This document shows, piece by piece, positions 54,584 through 64,000 of a stretch of DNA of 64,000 nucleotides (position 1 is its first letter; each line of letters begins with the position of its first letter). This stretch comes from Rhodocyclus purpureus (lineage in GTDB: Bacteria > Pseudomonadota > Gammaproteobacteria > Burkholderiales > Rhodocyclaceae): positions 1 through 64,000 of the forward strand of contig NZ_NHRX01000010.1 of NCBI RefSeq assembly GCF_016653115.1. Reading direction: 5' to 3'. The translations under genes were made by a program, and so were the position numbers. The notes under the pieces were generated by a model that worked only from the letters and a program-made list of their open reading frames with translations, was not told where the DNA came from and searched no databases.

Positions 54584-55057
54584 ATGTCGCATCCGGAAAT
54601 AGCGCACGCCGAGCAGATCGCCGCCAACCGGCAGGCGGTCGAGCGCCTGGTGCCCTTCTTCGAGGATTTCTCGCCGGACAGCCTGGCGCGTTTCGCCGAG
54701 CATTACAGCGAGGACGCCTGGTTCAAGGACCCGTTCAACGAGGTGCGCGGGATCGACGCGATAGAGCGCATCTTCGCGCACATGTTCCTCCAGGTCGACG
54801 CGCCGCGCTTCGTCGTCGTCGAGCGGATCGTCGACGCGGGTGGCGCCGTCCTGGTCTGGGATTTCCACTTCCGCCTGCGCGACTGGAAGCGCAACGAGAC
54901 GCAGACGATACGCGGTGTCTCGCACCTGAAGTTCGCTGCCGATGGCAGGGTGTGCTGGCACCGTGATTACTGGGATGCGGCCGAGGAACTGCTGGCCAAG
55001 CTGCCCGTGATCGGCTTCATCGTGCGCGCGCTGCAGCGCCGGCTGTCGGCGCAGTGA
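54584..55057 (+). CDS. NTF2-like (SnoaL-fold) protein
   Basis: 157 residues, 14 bases after the SDR. The SnoaL-like fold shows in FSPDSLARFAEHYSEDAWFKDPFNEVRG, VVERIVDAGGAVLVWDFHF and VCWHRDYWDAAEEL. It is a small cytoplasmic protein, perhaps binding a hydrophobic substrate or acting as an isomerase. It closes the operon; the next gene is convergent. Confidence 0.85.
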   Translation: MSHPEIAHAEQIAANRQAVERLVPFFEDFSPDSLARFAEHYSEDAWFKDPFNEVRGIDAIERIFAHMFLQVDAPRFVVVERIVDAGGAVLVWDFHFRLRDWKRNETQTIRGVSHLKFAADGRVCWHRDYWDAAEELLAKLPVIGFIVRALQRRLSAQ

Positions 55058-55082
55058 GCCGCCCCCTGGCGAGAGGCAGGCA

Positions 55083-55098
55083 AGGGGGAATGCCCCCT
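55083..55098. terminator. Hairpin between convergent genes
   Basis: AGGGGG-AATG-CCCCCT gives a 6-bp stem in the 74-bp gap between the NTF2-like gene and dolP. It lacks a T tract on either strand, so it is only a candidate bidirectional terminator. Confidence 0.35.
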
Positions 55099-55131
55099 GC
55101 GCCTGGCTGAAGTTTCAAGCCGGGTTGCCGC

Positions 55132-56857
<1,726 letters not shown>

Positions 56858-56862
56858 CGTGA

Positions 56863-57294
56863 TCAGTCGGTGCTGAAGGCGCCGCGCAGCCAGGTGATCC
56901 GCGACGGGTCGAGCTCGTCGAGCAGCACGCAGTCGAAGCGACAGGGGCTGGAGAAGGCATGCTGGCGGGAGAGCCAGTGACGCGCGGCGAGGATGACGCG
57001 TCGCTGCTTGATGGCACCGATGCTGGCGCCGGCGCCGCCATAGTCGGCGTTGCGGCGCAGGCGAACTTCGACGAAGACGATGGTCGCGGCGTCGCGGCAG
57101 ATGAGGTCGATCTCGCCGCCACGGCAGCGGAAGTTGCGCGCGAGCAGCGCGAGGCCGTGCGCGGCGAGAAATTGCGCCGCCAGTTCTTCGGCCTGGCGAC
57201 CGCTGGCATGGCGTGGGTCCGCCGGCTTCTCTGCGGCGCGCGCGCTGCTTGCGCTGCCGTCAGTCCGTCGCTGCGTGGTATCTTTGCCGCTCAC
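56863..57294 (-). CDS. yraN: YraN / UPF0102 family protein
   Basis: 143 residues. It has a restriction-endonuclease-like fold with GRQAEELAAQFLAAHG, RGGEIDLICRDAATIVFVEV (Glu-Asp ... Glu-Val-Lys-type site, here EVR) and the C-terminal CRFDCVLLD. Its function is unknown, possibly a nuclease linked to DNA repair. It is divergent from rsmI, 15 bases apart. Confidence 0.9.
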   Translation of the reverse strand: MSGKDTTQRRTDGSASSARAAEKPADPRHASGRQAEELAAQFLAAHGLALLARNFRCRGGEIDLICRDAATIVFVEVRLRRNADYGGAGASIGAIKQRRVILAARHWLSRQHAFSSPCRFDCVLLDELDPSRITWLRGAFSTD

Positions 57295-57309
57295 CGGAGC
57301 CTCGCTGAT

Positions 57310-58164
57310 ATGACGGAAGAATTGCCTGCATTATATGTTGCGCCGACGCCGCTGGGTAATCTCGGCGACATCACGCTGCGCACGCTGGAGGTGCTGCGCG
57401 CCGTGCGCTGGGTTGCTGCCGAAGACACGCGCCACAGCGCGCCCTTGCTGGCGCGCTTCGGCGTTTCGGCGAAGCTGATCGCCTGTCACGAGCACAACGA
57501 GGAGGCCGCTGCCGAGCAGGTGATCGCGCGGCTTGCTGCCGGCGAGTCGGTGGCGCTGGTGTCCGACGCCGGCACCCCGGGCATCTCGGATCCCGGGGCG
57601 CGGCTGGTCGCGCGCGTGCGCGCGGCAGGCCTGCGCGTCGTTCCGCTGCCCGGTCCGTGTGCGGCAGTGACCGCCTTCTCGGCTGCGGGGCTTGCCGACG
57701 CGCATTTCCTTTTCTACGGATTCCTGCCGGCGAAGGCGGGGCAACGCGAGGCAGCGCTGCGTCAGCTGCTCAGGCTGCCTTACGCGCTCGTCTTCTACGA
57801 GGCGCCGCACCGCATCGTCGACACGGTCGCTGCGCTGGCAACTGCGTTCGGCGGCGAGCGGACGCTGGTCCTGGCGCGCGAACTGACCAAGATGTTCGAG
57901 CAGATCCATCGTTGCCCGCTGGCCGAGGCGAGCGCCTGGCTCGCCGCCGACGCCGACCGCCAGCGCGGCGAATTCGTGCTCATCGTTGCCGGCGCGCCGG
58001 AGTCTGCCGACGAGAGCGATGCGGAGGGCGAGCGCGTGCTGCGCCTGCTGCTCGACGAAGGCCTGCCGGTGAAACAGGCGGCGAAGCTCGCGCACGCGAT
58101 CACCGGCAAGGCGAAGAACGCGCTCTACGCGCAGGCGCTGGAATTGCGCCAGCAGCCGGGCTGA
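57310..58164 (+). CDS. rsmI: 16S rRNA 2'-O-ribose C1402 methyltransferase
   Basis: 284 residues starting MTEELPALYVAPTPLGNLGDI. Tetrapyrrole-methylase fold with the motifs AEDTRHS, VSDAGTPGISDPG, PGPCAAVTAFSAAG and FYEAPHRI. It methylates C1402 of 16S rRNA together with RsmH, which is also encoded in this window. Confidence 0.96.
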   Translation: MTEELPALYVAPTPLGNLGDITLRTLEVLRAVRWVAAEDTRHSAPLLARFGVSAKLIACHEHNEEAAAEQVIARLAAGESVALVSDAGTPGISDPGARLVARVRAAGLRVVPLPGPCAAVTAFSAAGLADAHFLFYGFLPAKAGQREAALRQLLRLPYALVFYEAPHRIVDTVAALATAFGGERTLVLARELTKMFEQIHRCPLAEASAWLAADADRQRGEFVLIVAGAPESADESDAEGERVLRLLLDEGLPVKQAAKLAHAITGKAKNALYAQALELRQQPG

Positions 58165-58191
58165 GCCGGCGCACCCGGCGCAGGATAGCGC

Positions 58192-58767
58192 TCAGCGCCT
58201 GTACTGGGCTTTCAGCAGCGAGCGCACCGTATCGTCCTTCGGCAGCGCGTAGTCGTGGACGGCGATGACGACATTGCTGCTCGGGGAAATGACCTTCAGG
58301 TTCACGAAGACGAAGTCGCTGCTGTCGGCGTAGGTGCCGACGATGACCGCCTGCGCGCTGTGGTTCTGCGCGACCTCACGGATTTCGCGGGTGAGCAGCA
58401 ATTCGCCCTGGTCACGCTTCATGTAGATGTTGTTGCGGATCTTCGTCTCGATCATCGTCAGCCCGGCTTGTGAGAAACGCGCCGATATCTGCTCCGAGAC
58501 CAGTCGACCGAAGGTGGAGGATTGTTCGAGGGCGTCGATATTGACGACGGTGGCGATGATCAGCGGCTGCGTGTTGCCCAGCTTGCCGTTCAGTTGCGCA
58601 AGCAGCGCGTCGGCTGCCGCGTAGTTGGCTGGGATGAACGGGTTGGCGGCGGCCGTGGCGTAGCTGGGGTCGGGCCGGCGCCCGTTGTCGTTGGCACAGC
58701 CTGCAATCGCGAGCGTGGAGCCGACTGCAAGCAGCGCAACGAGTCCGGAGAAACGGCGGGCTGTCAT
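58192..58767 (-). CDS. FlgO-domain lipoprotein
   Basis: 191 residues with lipobox LAIAGCANDN and a FlgO-type domain (FGRLVSEQISARFSQAGLTM, GTYADSSDFVFVNLKVIS). FlgO proteins are outer-membrane proteins linked to flagella in Vibrio, but no flagellar gene is nearby, so the role here is unclear. It is 2 bases after the next lipoprotein gene, so the two form an operon. Confidence 0.75.
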   Translation of the reverse strand: MTARRFSGLVALLAVGSTLAIAGCANDNGRRPDPSYATAAANPFIPANYAAADALLAQLNGKLGNTQPLIIATVVNIDALEQSSTFGRLVSEQISARFSQAGLTMIETKIRNNIYMKRDQGELLLTREIREVAQNHSAQAVIVGTYADSSDFVFVNLKVISPSSNVVIAVHDYALPKDDTVRSLLKAQYRR

Positions 58768-58769
58768 TG

Positions 58770-59462
58770 TCAGTCCCCCTTCACCACGAAGCTCTTGCTC
58801 GTGACCGTGAGGTTGCTGCCGCTCTCTTCGTAAAGTTTCCGGTCGCTGTCGCTGACGTAATAGACCGTGGTCGATCGCGCCAGGTAGCGATCTTCGTCGG
58901 CGACGGAAAGGTTGAGGATGATCTCGGTCTGCGGCGTCTCACCGTTCGCGAATTCGGAACGCGCCCACGAATACGCGTCGGCGCCGGCGATCATCGCGGT
59001 CGCTGCACCGGCACCGGTGACGCTCGGCCCGCTCAGCGCCCAGGCGCCGGCTGCCAGCGCCGTCGGTACGCCGGCGTAACGGGCTTGTGCACGGTCGGGC
59101 GAGAAGGCGACGACCTGCGTGTCCACGTCGACCTTGATGAACTTGGCTCCGTTGGCCGGCGAGCGGGTGACGGCATGGCCGTTATTGACGAGCCAGGTGA
59201 TCAGCTGGTTCGTCACTGCCCGGTTGAAGGCGGTCGGCGTCACCGGCTCGACGTACAGCGGATGCGTCAGCGCCGCCGGCAGTGTCGCGCTCAGTCTCAG
59301 TGCCGCGTCAGCGGTGATCGTCTGCCAATGCGACGCTGCCTGGAGTTTTTCCTGCTTGCTGGTAGGAAAGTTGGTGGCGAGCGGCGTCTCGCTGAAGGGC
59401 GTCGCACAAGCGCTTACAAGCGCGACCGCCAGCAGAAGCGGAACTGTTCTGGGGAAAGACAT
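58770..59462 (-). CDS. Hypothetical lipoprotein, 230 aa
   Basis: Signal peptide with lipobox ALVSACATPF. The body has no family I recognise. It includes a Gly/Ala-rich hydrophobic stretch (GVPTALAAGAWALSGPSVTG) that could be a membrane segment. It is the first gene of a two-gene lipoprotein operon driven by a good promoter at 59525-59552. Confidence 0.7.
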   Translation of the reverse strand: MSFPRTVPLLLAVALVSACATPFSETPLATNFPTSKQEKLQAASHWQTITADAALRLSATLPAALTHPLYVEPVTPTAFNRAVTNQLITWLVNNGHAVTRSPANGAKFIKVDVDTQVVAFSPDRAQARYAGVPTALAAGAWALSGPSVTGAGAATAMIAGADAYSWARSEFANGETPQTEIILNLSVADEDRYLARSTTVYYVSDSDRKLYEESGSNLTVTSKSFVVKGD

Positions 59463-59524
59463 CGATGGGTCCTTTGCGGAGTGATGAGCGCCACGCTGGC
59501 GTCCGGATACGCGGGCTGTCGGTA

Positions 59525-59552
59525 ATTATTAGGTATTTACAGGGCTTGTCAA
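59525..59552 (-). promoter_or_regulatory. Sigma-70 promoter of the lipoprotein operon
   Basis: On the minus strand a perfect TTGACA (59547-59552) and AATAAT (59525-59530) are 16 bp apart, 62 bases before the lipoprotein start. It is one of the clearest promoters in the window. Confidence 0.7.
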
Positions 59553-59723
59553 TTCGCGATGTTCCCGGCATCACGGGGCTGTCGGGCAGGGCTTTCGTCA
59601 CCGGCGTGCAGGGGCTCCGCCGCCAGCGGCGAAGCAGGAGGGCTGCTTCGTCTCGCCCGACGCCCGGATACCAGCAAGCACGAAATCCACTAAAATCCGG
59701 CAATCGAACCCTGGGGCTTCTCC

Positions 59724-60755
59724 ATGCAGATCACGATCACCCGGCCAGACGACTGGCACCTCCACCTGCGCGACGGCGAAGCGCTTGCCGCCGTGCTGCC
59801 GCATACGGCGCGCCAGTTCGCGCGTGCCATCGTCATGCCGAACCTGAAGCCGCCGGTGACCACCGTCGCCGACGCAGCCGCCTATCGTGAGCGCATCCTC
59901 GCCGCGCTGCCGGCGGGGCTCGACTTCGAGCCCCTGATGACGCTCTATCTCACCGACCGCACCTCGCCCGACGAGATCAGGCGCGCTGCCGACAGCGGCT
60001 TCGTCAAGGCGGTCAAGCTCTACCCGGCCGGGGCGACCACCAATTCGGACGCCGGCGTCACCGACCTCGCCCACTGCGCGGCTGCACTCGCCGAGATGGA
60101 ACGCCTCGGCCTGCCGCTCCTGGTGCACGGCGAGGTGACCGACCCGGAAATCGACATCTTCGACCGCGAACAGGTCTTCATCGAGCGCGTCCTGCAACCG
60201 CTGCTGGCGCGGCATCCGGGCCTGCGCGTCGTCTTCGAGCACATCACGACCGCCGAAGCTGCCGCCTTCGTCAGCGAGGCCGGCGACAACGTCGGGGCGA
60301 CGATCACTGCACATCATCTCCTCTACAACCGCAACGCGATCTTCGTCGGCGGCGTCCGCCCGCACTATTACTGCCTGCCGGTGCTCAAGCGCGAACGCCA
60401 TCGCGAGGCACTGGTGCGCGCGGCGATCTCGGGTAGTCCGCGCTTCTTCCTCGGCACCGATTCGGCCCCGCACGCGCGCGGCGCCAAGGAGGCCGCCTGT
60501 GGCTGCGCCGGTTGCTACACGGCGCATGCGGCGCTCGAACTGTACGCCGAGGCCTTCGACGCCGCCGGCGCGCTCGACCGCCTGGAGGCCTTTGCCAGTT
60601 TCAACGGTCCCGATTTCTACCGCCTGCCGCGCAACCGCGGGCAGGTCACGCTGGTAAGGGAAGGCTGGACGGCGCCGCCCGCGTACCCGTTTGGCGGCAG
60701 CGAGACGATCGTTCCGCTGCGTGCCGGCGAGGCCATGCACTGGGTCATGCGCTGA
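59724..60755 (+). CDS. pyrC: Dihydroorotase
   Basis: 343 residues of the PyrC type. Zinc ligands are [11 protein letters not shown], the carbamylated Lys in [14 protein letters not shown], the HITT region, and FLGTDSAPH. It closes dihydroorotate in pyrimidine synthesis. It stands alone, followed by rnpB. Confidence 0.96.
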   Translation: MQITITRPDDWHLHLRDGEALAAVLPHTARQFARAIVMPNLKPPVTTVADAAAYRERILAALPAGLDFEPLMTLYLTDRTSPDEIRRAADSGFVKAVKLYPAGATTNSDAGVTDLAHCAAALAEMERLGLPLLVHGEVTDPEIDIFDREQVFIERVLQPLLARHPGLRVVFEHITTAEAAAFVSEAGDNVGATITAHHLLYNRNAIFVGGVRPHYYCLPVLKRERHREALVRAAISGSPRFFLGTDSAPHARGAKEAACGCAGCYTAHAALELYAEAFDAAGALDRLEAFASFNGPDFYRLPRNRGQVTLVREGWTAPPAYPFGGSETIVPLRAGEAMHWVMR

Positions 60756-60842
60756 GCGCCGTCGTCGGCGCGCACGCCGTGCGCAGGCGCTGCGCACGGC
60801 CGTCGCGGACGAACAATCTCGCGGCGAAGGACGGCGGCCGCG

Positions 60843-60848
60843 TATAAT
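60843..60848 (+). promoter_or_regulatory. -10 element of rnpB
   Basis: TATAAT ends 6 bases before the presumed 5' end of the RNase P RNA. No clear -35 is seen at 17 bp. Confidence 0.6.
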
Positions 60849-60854
60849 CCGCGT

Positions 60855-61230
60855 CGGGGAAGTCGTCCAGACAGCCGCCGGGCGCGTCAAGCGCCGGGAG
60901 GAAAGTCCGGGCTCCACAGAGCAGGATGCCGGCTAACGGCCGGGCGCTATAAGCCGCAAGGCGAAGGCGACGGAAAGTGCAACAGAGAGCAGACCGCCGA
61001 TGGCCCGCCGCGCAAGCGTCGGGATCAGGCAAGGGTGAAACGGCGAGGTAAGAGCTCACCGCGGACGCGGCAACGCGGACGGCACGGTAAACCCCATCCG
61101 GAGCAAGGCCGAATAGGGAAGCATTGGCGCTGCTCGCGTCGCTTCCGGGTAGGCTGCTTGAGCGTGCCGGTAACGGTACGCCTAGAGGAATGGCTGTCCA
61201 CGACAGAACCCGGCTTATCGGGCGGCTTCC
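60855..61230 (+). ncRNA. rnpB: RNase P RNA (class A)
   Basis: It contains the conserved 5' part GAAGTCGTCCAGACAGCCGC, the GGAGGAAAGTCCGGGCTCC core, AGGGTGAAACGGCGAGGTAAG, ACGGTAAACCCCATC, GAGGAATGGCTG and the 3' GAACCCGGCTTATCGG. These are standard landmarks of bacterial RNase P RNA, which trims tRNA 5' ends. End points are set from the E. coli pattern and may be off by several bases. Confidence 0.95.
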
Positions 61231-61366
61231 CCCCCCTTTTCCGTCCCGGGCGACCAGCCCCTCCGGCGGGCCGCACCCGTCCTGCTTGCCGGGATTCCAT
61301 TTGTCATGGATCCCGTATGCGTCTGGCAGGCTCCCCCAGTCCTTCCCGTTCATTACAAAGCACTTT

Positions 61367-61394
61367 AACAGGCCGCCTGTTGGCCTTGTTTTTT
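61367..61394 (+). terminator. Terminator-like hairpin downstream of rnpB
   Basis: AACAGGCC and GGCCTTGTT pair over about 8 bp with one bulged T around a 7-base loop, and the right arm runs into a T-rich tract (TTGTTTTTT). It is 137 bases past rnpB, so a longer precursor would be trimmed back. Confidence 0.5.
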
Positions 61395-61473
61395 ATGGAA
61401 AAAAAATCTCGGGGTCTGCTGTGGAAATCGCGCATAAGTCCTTGTCGCGATTGACAAAAATCCCGTTTGATTC

Positions 61474-61502
61474 TTGCCTTCGCAAGCGCTTTGTCGTAAA
61501 GT
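61474..61502 (+). promoter_or_regulatory. Putative mraZ promoter
   Basis: TTGCCT and TAAAGT, each matching four of six consensus bases, with 17 bp between. The -10 runs directly into the MraZ operator, which fits repression by MraZ. Confidence 0.4.
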
Positions 61503-61525
61503 GGGAACTTGTGGGGAAAAGTGGG
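61501..61525 (+). promoter_or_regulatory. MraZ operator: three GTGGG repeats at 10-bp period
   Basis: GTGGG occurs at 61501, 61511 and 61521, exactly one helical turn apart. This is the direct-repeat layout (TGGGN with 5-bp spacers) bound by MraZ upstream of dcw clusters. It should mediate autorepression of mraZ and rsmH. Confidence 0.85.
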
Positions 61526-61563
61526 AGAAATTTTCGTCTCCCGTACGACAAAGGAGTGCGGAC

Positions 61564-62010
61564 GTGTTCCAAGGGGCAGCAGCGCTGAGCATCGACGCCA
61601 AGGGTCGGCTCGCCATTCCGGCGCGCTACCGGGGCGCGCTCGCGGCTGTGGCCGAAGGACAGCTGGTCCTCACCGCGCACCCGCACCGCTGCCTGCTGCT
61701 CTATCCCGAACCGGCCTGGTTGCCGATCCGTGCGAAGGTGCTCGCCGCGCCGAGCTTTCAGCAGCAGTCGGCACTGATCAAGCGCCTCCTCATCGGTTTT
61801 GCGCGCGAGGAGACGCTCGATTCGGCCGGGCGTGTGCTGGTCGCCCCCGAGTTGCGCCAGTTCGCCGAGCTGGACAAGGACGTGTGGCTGGTCGGGCAGG
61901 GCGATCACTTCGAAATCTGGTCGGATGCCGGCTGGCGCAAGCAGCAGGAGGCGCTCTTTGCGCTGGGCGACAACTTCCTGCCGCCGGGTCTTGAGGATCT
62001 CGCGCTGTGA
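61564..62010 (+). CDS. mraZ: Transcriptional regulator MraZ
   Basis: 148 residues from GTG 61564, with AAAGGAG 8 bases upstream; longer frames would read through the operator. It has two SpoVT/AbrB-like halves: [20 protein letters not shown] and [19 protein letters not shown]. It binds GTGGG repeats and controls the dcw operon. Its stop overlaps the rsmH GTG start. Confidence 0.95.
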   Translation: MFQGAAALSIDAKGRLAIPARYRGALAAVAEGQLVLTAHPHRCLLLYPEPAWLPIRAKVLAAPSFQQQSALIKRLLIGFAREETLDSAGRVLVAPELRQFAELDKDVWLVGQGDHFEIWSDAGWRKQQEALFALGDNFLPPGLEDLAL

Positions 62011-62948
62011 GCCAGGAATCCGTTCACCAGACCGTCATGCTCGGGGAGGCGGTCGAGGCGCTGGCGATCCGGCCATCGGGTTGCTACGTCGATGGCACCT
62101 TCGGTCGCGGCGGGCACAGCCGGGCGATCCTGGCGCGCCTCGGGCCGGCGGGGCGGCTGCTCGCGCTCGACCGCGACCCGCAGGCGGTCGCCGCCGCGCG
62201 CGCGATCGACGACCCGCGTTTCGTCCTGCTCCACCACCGTTTCGGCGACCTGGCGCTCGCCTTGCGCGAGGCGGGGATGTCCGCGGTCGACGGGGTGCTG
62301 CTCGACATCGGCGTCTCCTCGCCGCAACTGGATGAAGGCGCGCGCGGCTTTTCCTTCCGCTTCGACGCGCCGCTCGACATGCGCATGGATACGACGCGCG
62401 GCGAGACCGCCGCCGAGTGGCTGGCGCGCGCCGACATCGGCGAAATCACGGAGATCATCAGGAATTATGGCGAAGAACGGTTTGCTTTCCAGATTGCAAA
62501 GAAGATTGTGGCTGCTCGGGACGAACGGCCTGTTGCAAGCACCGGCGAGCTTGCCGCGCTCGTACGCGAGGCCGTGCGCACCCGCGAACCTGGCCAGGAC
62601 CCGGCGACGCGTACCTTTCAAGCTCTACGGATTCATGTCAATCAGGAACTCGAACAACTTGCGCTAGCCCTGCCGCAGGCGGTGGACGCGCTGCGTCCCG
62701 GCGGACGGCTGGCGGTGATCAGCTTCCACTCGCTCGAAGACCGCATCGTCAAGCGTTTCCTGCGCGAGCAGGCGTCGCCGGACTCCTTGCCGAAGGATTT
62801 GCCCTTGCGCGCCGACGAGTTGCCGCAGCCGCGCCTGCGCCTGATCGGCAAGCCGCTGCGTGCCAGCGCCGCCGAGGTCGCCGCCAATCCGCGCGCACGC
62901 AGCGCCGTCCTGCGCGTCGCCGAAAAGCTGGCCGGGGAGGGTGCCTGA
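62007..62948 (+). CDS. rsmH: 16S rRNA (cytosine-1402-N4) methyltransferase
   Basis: 313 residues from a GTG overlapping the mraZ stop. Motifs are [29 protein letters not shown] (SAM site), [30 protein letters not shown] and [14 protein letters not shown]. It methylates the same C1402 as RsmI. Second gene of the dcw cluster. Confidence 0.97.
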   Translation: MSQESVHQTVMLGEAVEALAIRPSGCYVDGTFGRGGHSRAILARLGPAGRLLALDRDPQAVAAARAIDDPRFVLLHHRFGDLALALREAGMSAVDGVLLDIGVSSPQLDEGARGFSFRFDAPLDMRMDTTRGETAAEWLARADIGEITEIIRNYGEERFAFQIAKKIVAARDERPVASTGELAALVREAVRTREPGQDPATRTFQALRIHVNQELEQLALALPQAVDALRPGGRLAVISFHSLEDRIVKRFLREQASPDSLPKDLPLRADELPQPRLRLIGKPLRASAAEVAANPRARSAVLRVAEKLAGEGA

Positions 62949-62949
62949 G

Positions 62950-63219
62950 ATGCTGCGCGTGAACATCTTCCTGCTGTTGGTCGCCGTCGCCTGTGCGCTG
63001 CTCGTCGTCACGGCCCAGCACAAGGCGCGCAAGCTCTTCCAGGAACTGGAAGTGGCGCAGCAGCACGAGCGACAGCTCGAGGTCGAGTTCGGTCAGCTGC
63101 AGATCGAAATCTCCACCCTGGCCACCGCATCGCGGATCGACCGGATCGCGCGCGCGCAACTGAAGATGGAGACGCCGTCGGCGGCACGCATGCGCCTGCT
63201 CGGTGGAGCGACACAGTGA
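62950..63219 (+). CDS. ftsL: Cell division protein FtsL
   Basis: 89 residues. It has a very short cytoplasmic start, one membrane helix (IFLLLVAVACALLVVTAQ) and a periplasmic leucine-zipper-like coiled coil. It forms a complex with FtsB and FtsQ to activate septal peptidoglycan synthesis. It lies between rsmH and ftsI, with a TGATG overlap to ftsI. Confidence 0.93.
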   Translation: MLRVNIFLLLVAVACALLVVTAQHKARKLFQELEVAQQHERQLEVEFGQLQIEISTLATASRIDRIARAQLKMETPSAARMRLLGGATQ

Positions 63220-64000
63220 TGCGCACGAAACCACCTGTCTCGCACAAGTTTGCCGAAAGTCCGGTGCTGCTGCTGCGCCTGCCGGCGGGGCGCTCGCGCC
63301 TCATTTCCCTATTGCTGCTCGGCGCCTTCATCGTTCTCGTCGGGCGTGCCTTCTACCTGCAGGTGCTGAACAACGATTTCCTGCAGGAGAAGGGGGACTC
63401 GCGCTATCGCCGCGACATCGACATTTCGGCTTCGCGCGGGCGCATCGCCGACCGCAATGGCGAGGTGCTCGCCGTATCGACGCCGATGAAGTCGATCTGG
63501 GCGATCCCGGCCGACGCGCGACTGAACGAGGCACAAGTCGCGCAACTGGCCGGCCTGCTCGAAATCGACGCCGGGGAGCTGCGCCGCAAGCTCGCCAGCG
63601 AGAAGAGCTTCGTCTTCCTGCAACGGCAGATCCCGCCCGAGCTCGCGCAGAAGGTCGCCGACCTGAAGTTGCCCGGAATCGGCCAGAACACCGAATATCG
63701 CCGCTTTTACCCGAGCGGCGAGATGAGCGCGCATCTGGTCGGCTTCACCGGCATCGACGACCAGGGACAGGAAGGGGTCGAGCTCGCCTTCCAGAACCAG
63801 TTGCTCGGCCGCCCCGGCAGTCGCACGGTGATCAAGGACCGGCGCGGACACGTGGTCGAGGACGTCGGCGCGATCCTGCCGCCACAGGACGGTCAGGACA
63901 TCAGGCTCGCGCTCGACTCGAAGATCCAGTATTTCGCACTGAGCAAGCTCAAGGAGGCGATCGCCGAGCACAAGGCGAAAGCCGGCGGCATCGTCGTCGC
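63219..64000 (+). CDS. ftsI: Penicillin-binding protein 3 FtsI, 5' part (cut by the window end)
   Basis: 260 residues are visible without a stop. There is an N-terminal membrane helix (LISLLLLGAFIVLVGRAFYL), then the class B PBP pedestal domain with RGRIADRNGEVLAVS, YPSGEMSAHLVGFTGIDDQG, GVELAFQNQLLG and DIRLALDSKIQ. The transpeptidase SxxK is beyond the window. It is the septal transpeptidase, coupled to ftsL. Confidence 0.96.
   Translation, partial: MRTKPPVSHKFAESPVLLLRLPAGRSRLISLLLLGAFIVLVGRAFYLQVLNNDFLQEKGDSRYRRDIDISASRGRIADRNGEVLAVSTPMKSIWAIPADARLNEAQVAQLAGLLEIDAGELRRKLASEKSFVFLQRQIPPELAQKVADLKLPGIGQNTEYRRFYPSGEMSAHLVGFTGIDDQGQEGVELAFQNQLLGRPGSRTVIKDRRGHVVEDVGAILPPQDGQDIRLALDSKIQYFALSKLKEAIAEHKAKAGGIVV

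Larger units (their letters stand above)
61231..61563. other. Intergenic region rnpB-mraZ
   Basis: 333 bases without a gene. The first part is C-rich with no recognisable element. The terminator-like hairpin at 61367-61394, a promoter and the MraZ operator are listed separately. A TTGACA at 61451-61456 lacks a -10 at a suitable distance. Confidence 0.6.

Overview
The window comes from the chromosome of a GC-rich Gram-negative bacterium, most likely a betaproteobacterium of the Rhodocyclales (an Accumulibacter/Dechloromonas-like lineage). The evidence is an exosortase-A/PEP-CTERM gene set, MSHA-type pilus operons, uvrA-MFS-ssb synteny, the yraN-diaA-dolP-rsmI neighbourhood, and pyrC, rnpB and a dcw cluster at the right end. 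The lineage is an inference from gene content, not from a phylogeny.

Layout. 1-1222: right part of an ISAs1-family insertion sequence, abutting a five-haem cytochrome c gene (1233-3332) that fuses a triheme alcohol-dehydrogenase-type cytochrome to a TsdA-like thiosulfate dehydrogenase. 3717-4717: a PEP-CTERM-anchored GDSL hydrolase interrupted by a frameshift in a G tract. 4858-6466: a small hypothetical protein, a headless aspzincin metalloprotease remnant and a secreted trypsin-like protease. 6463-20053: the exosortase-A-associated module. It holds a lytic transglycosylase, the TPR lipoprotein PrsT, the PrsK/PrsR two-component system, a shortened sugar transferase, a PLP decarboxylase, an acyl-CoA ligase, an acyl carrier protein and two alpha/beta hydrolases. 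The exosortase itself is not in the window.

20072-43515: two MSHA-like pilus operons pointing away from each other, with HU, uvrA, an MFS transporter and ssb between them. The left operon (minus strand) has an ATPase, a platform protein, a membrane protein and four pilin-like or tip proteins, but no secretin. The right operon (plus strand) has pilins, MshI/J/K/L, a second ATPase and a second platform protein. 43568-46224: a dicarboxylate/amino-acid symporter, methylmalonyl-CoA decarboxylase and a heptose-1-phosphate adenylyltransferase.

46262-55057: the most striking region. A MerR regulator with a B12-binding, CarH/LitR-type sensor domain diverges from folE2 and a tightly packed operon of an FAD oxidoreductase, a DUF1365 protein, a CFA-synthase-like methyltransferase, an MFS transporter, a DUF3833 lipoprotein, an SDR and an NTF2-like protein. 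The 357-bp divergent region carries four inverted repeats of the TTGTCC-n-GGACAA type. One overlaps the predicted -35 of the regulator and one overlaps its ribosome-binding site. The simplest reading is a light- or cobalamin-controlled regulon for membrane-lipid modification and photo-oxidative defence.

55132-59462: dolP, diaA/gmhA-like, a secreted HIRAN protein, yraN, rsmI and two lipoproteins. 59724-64000: pyrC, RNase P RNA, and the start of the division/cell-wall cluster (mraZ with its three-repeat operator, rsmH, ftsL and ftsI, which is cut by the window end). I saw no tRNA, rRNA or CRISPR array.
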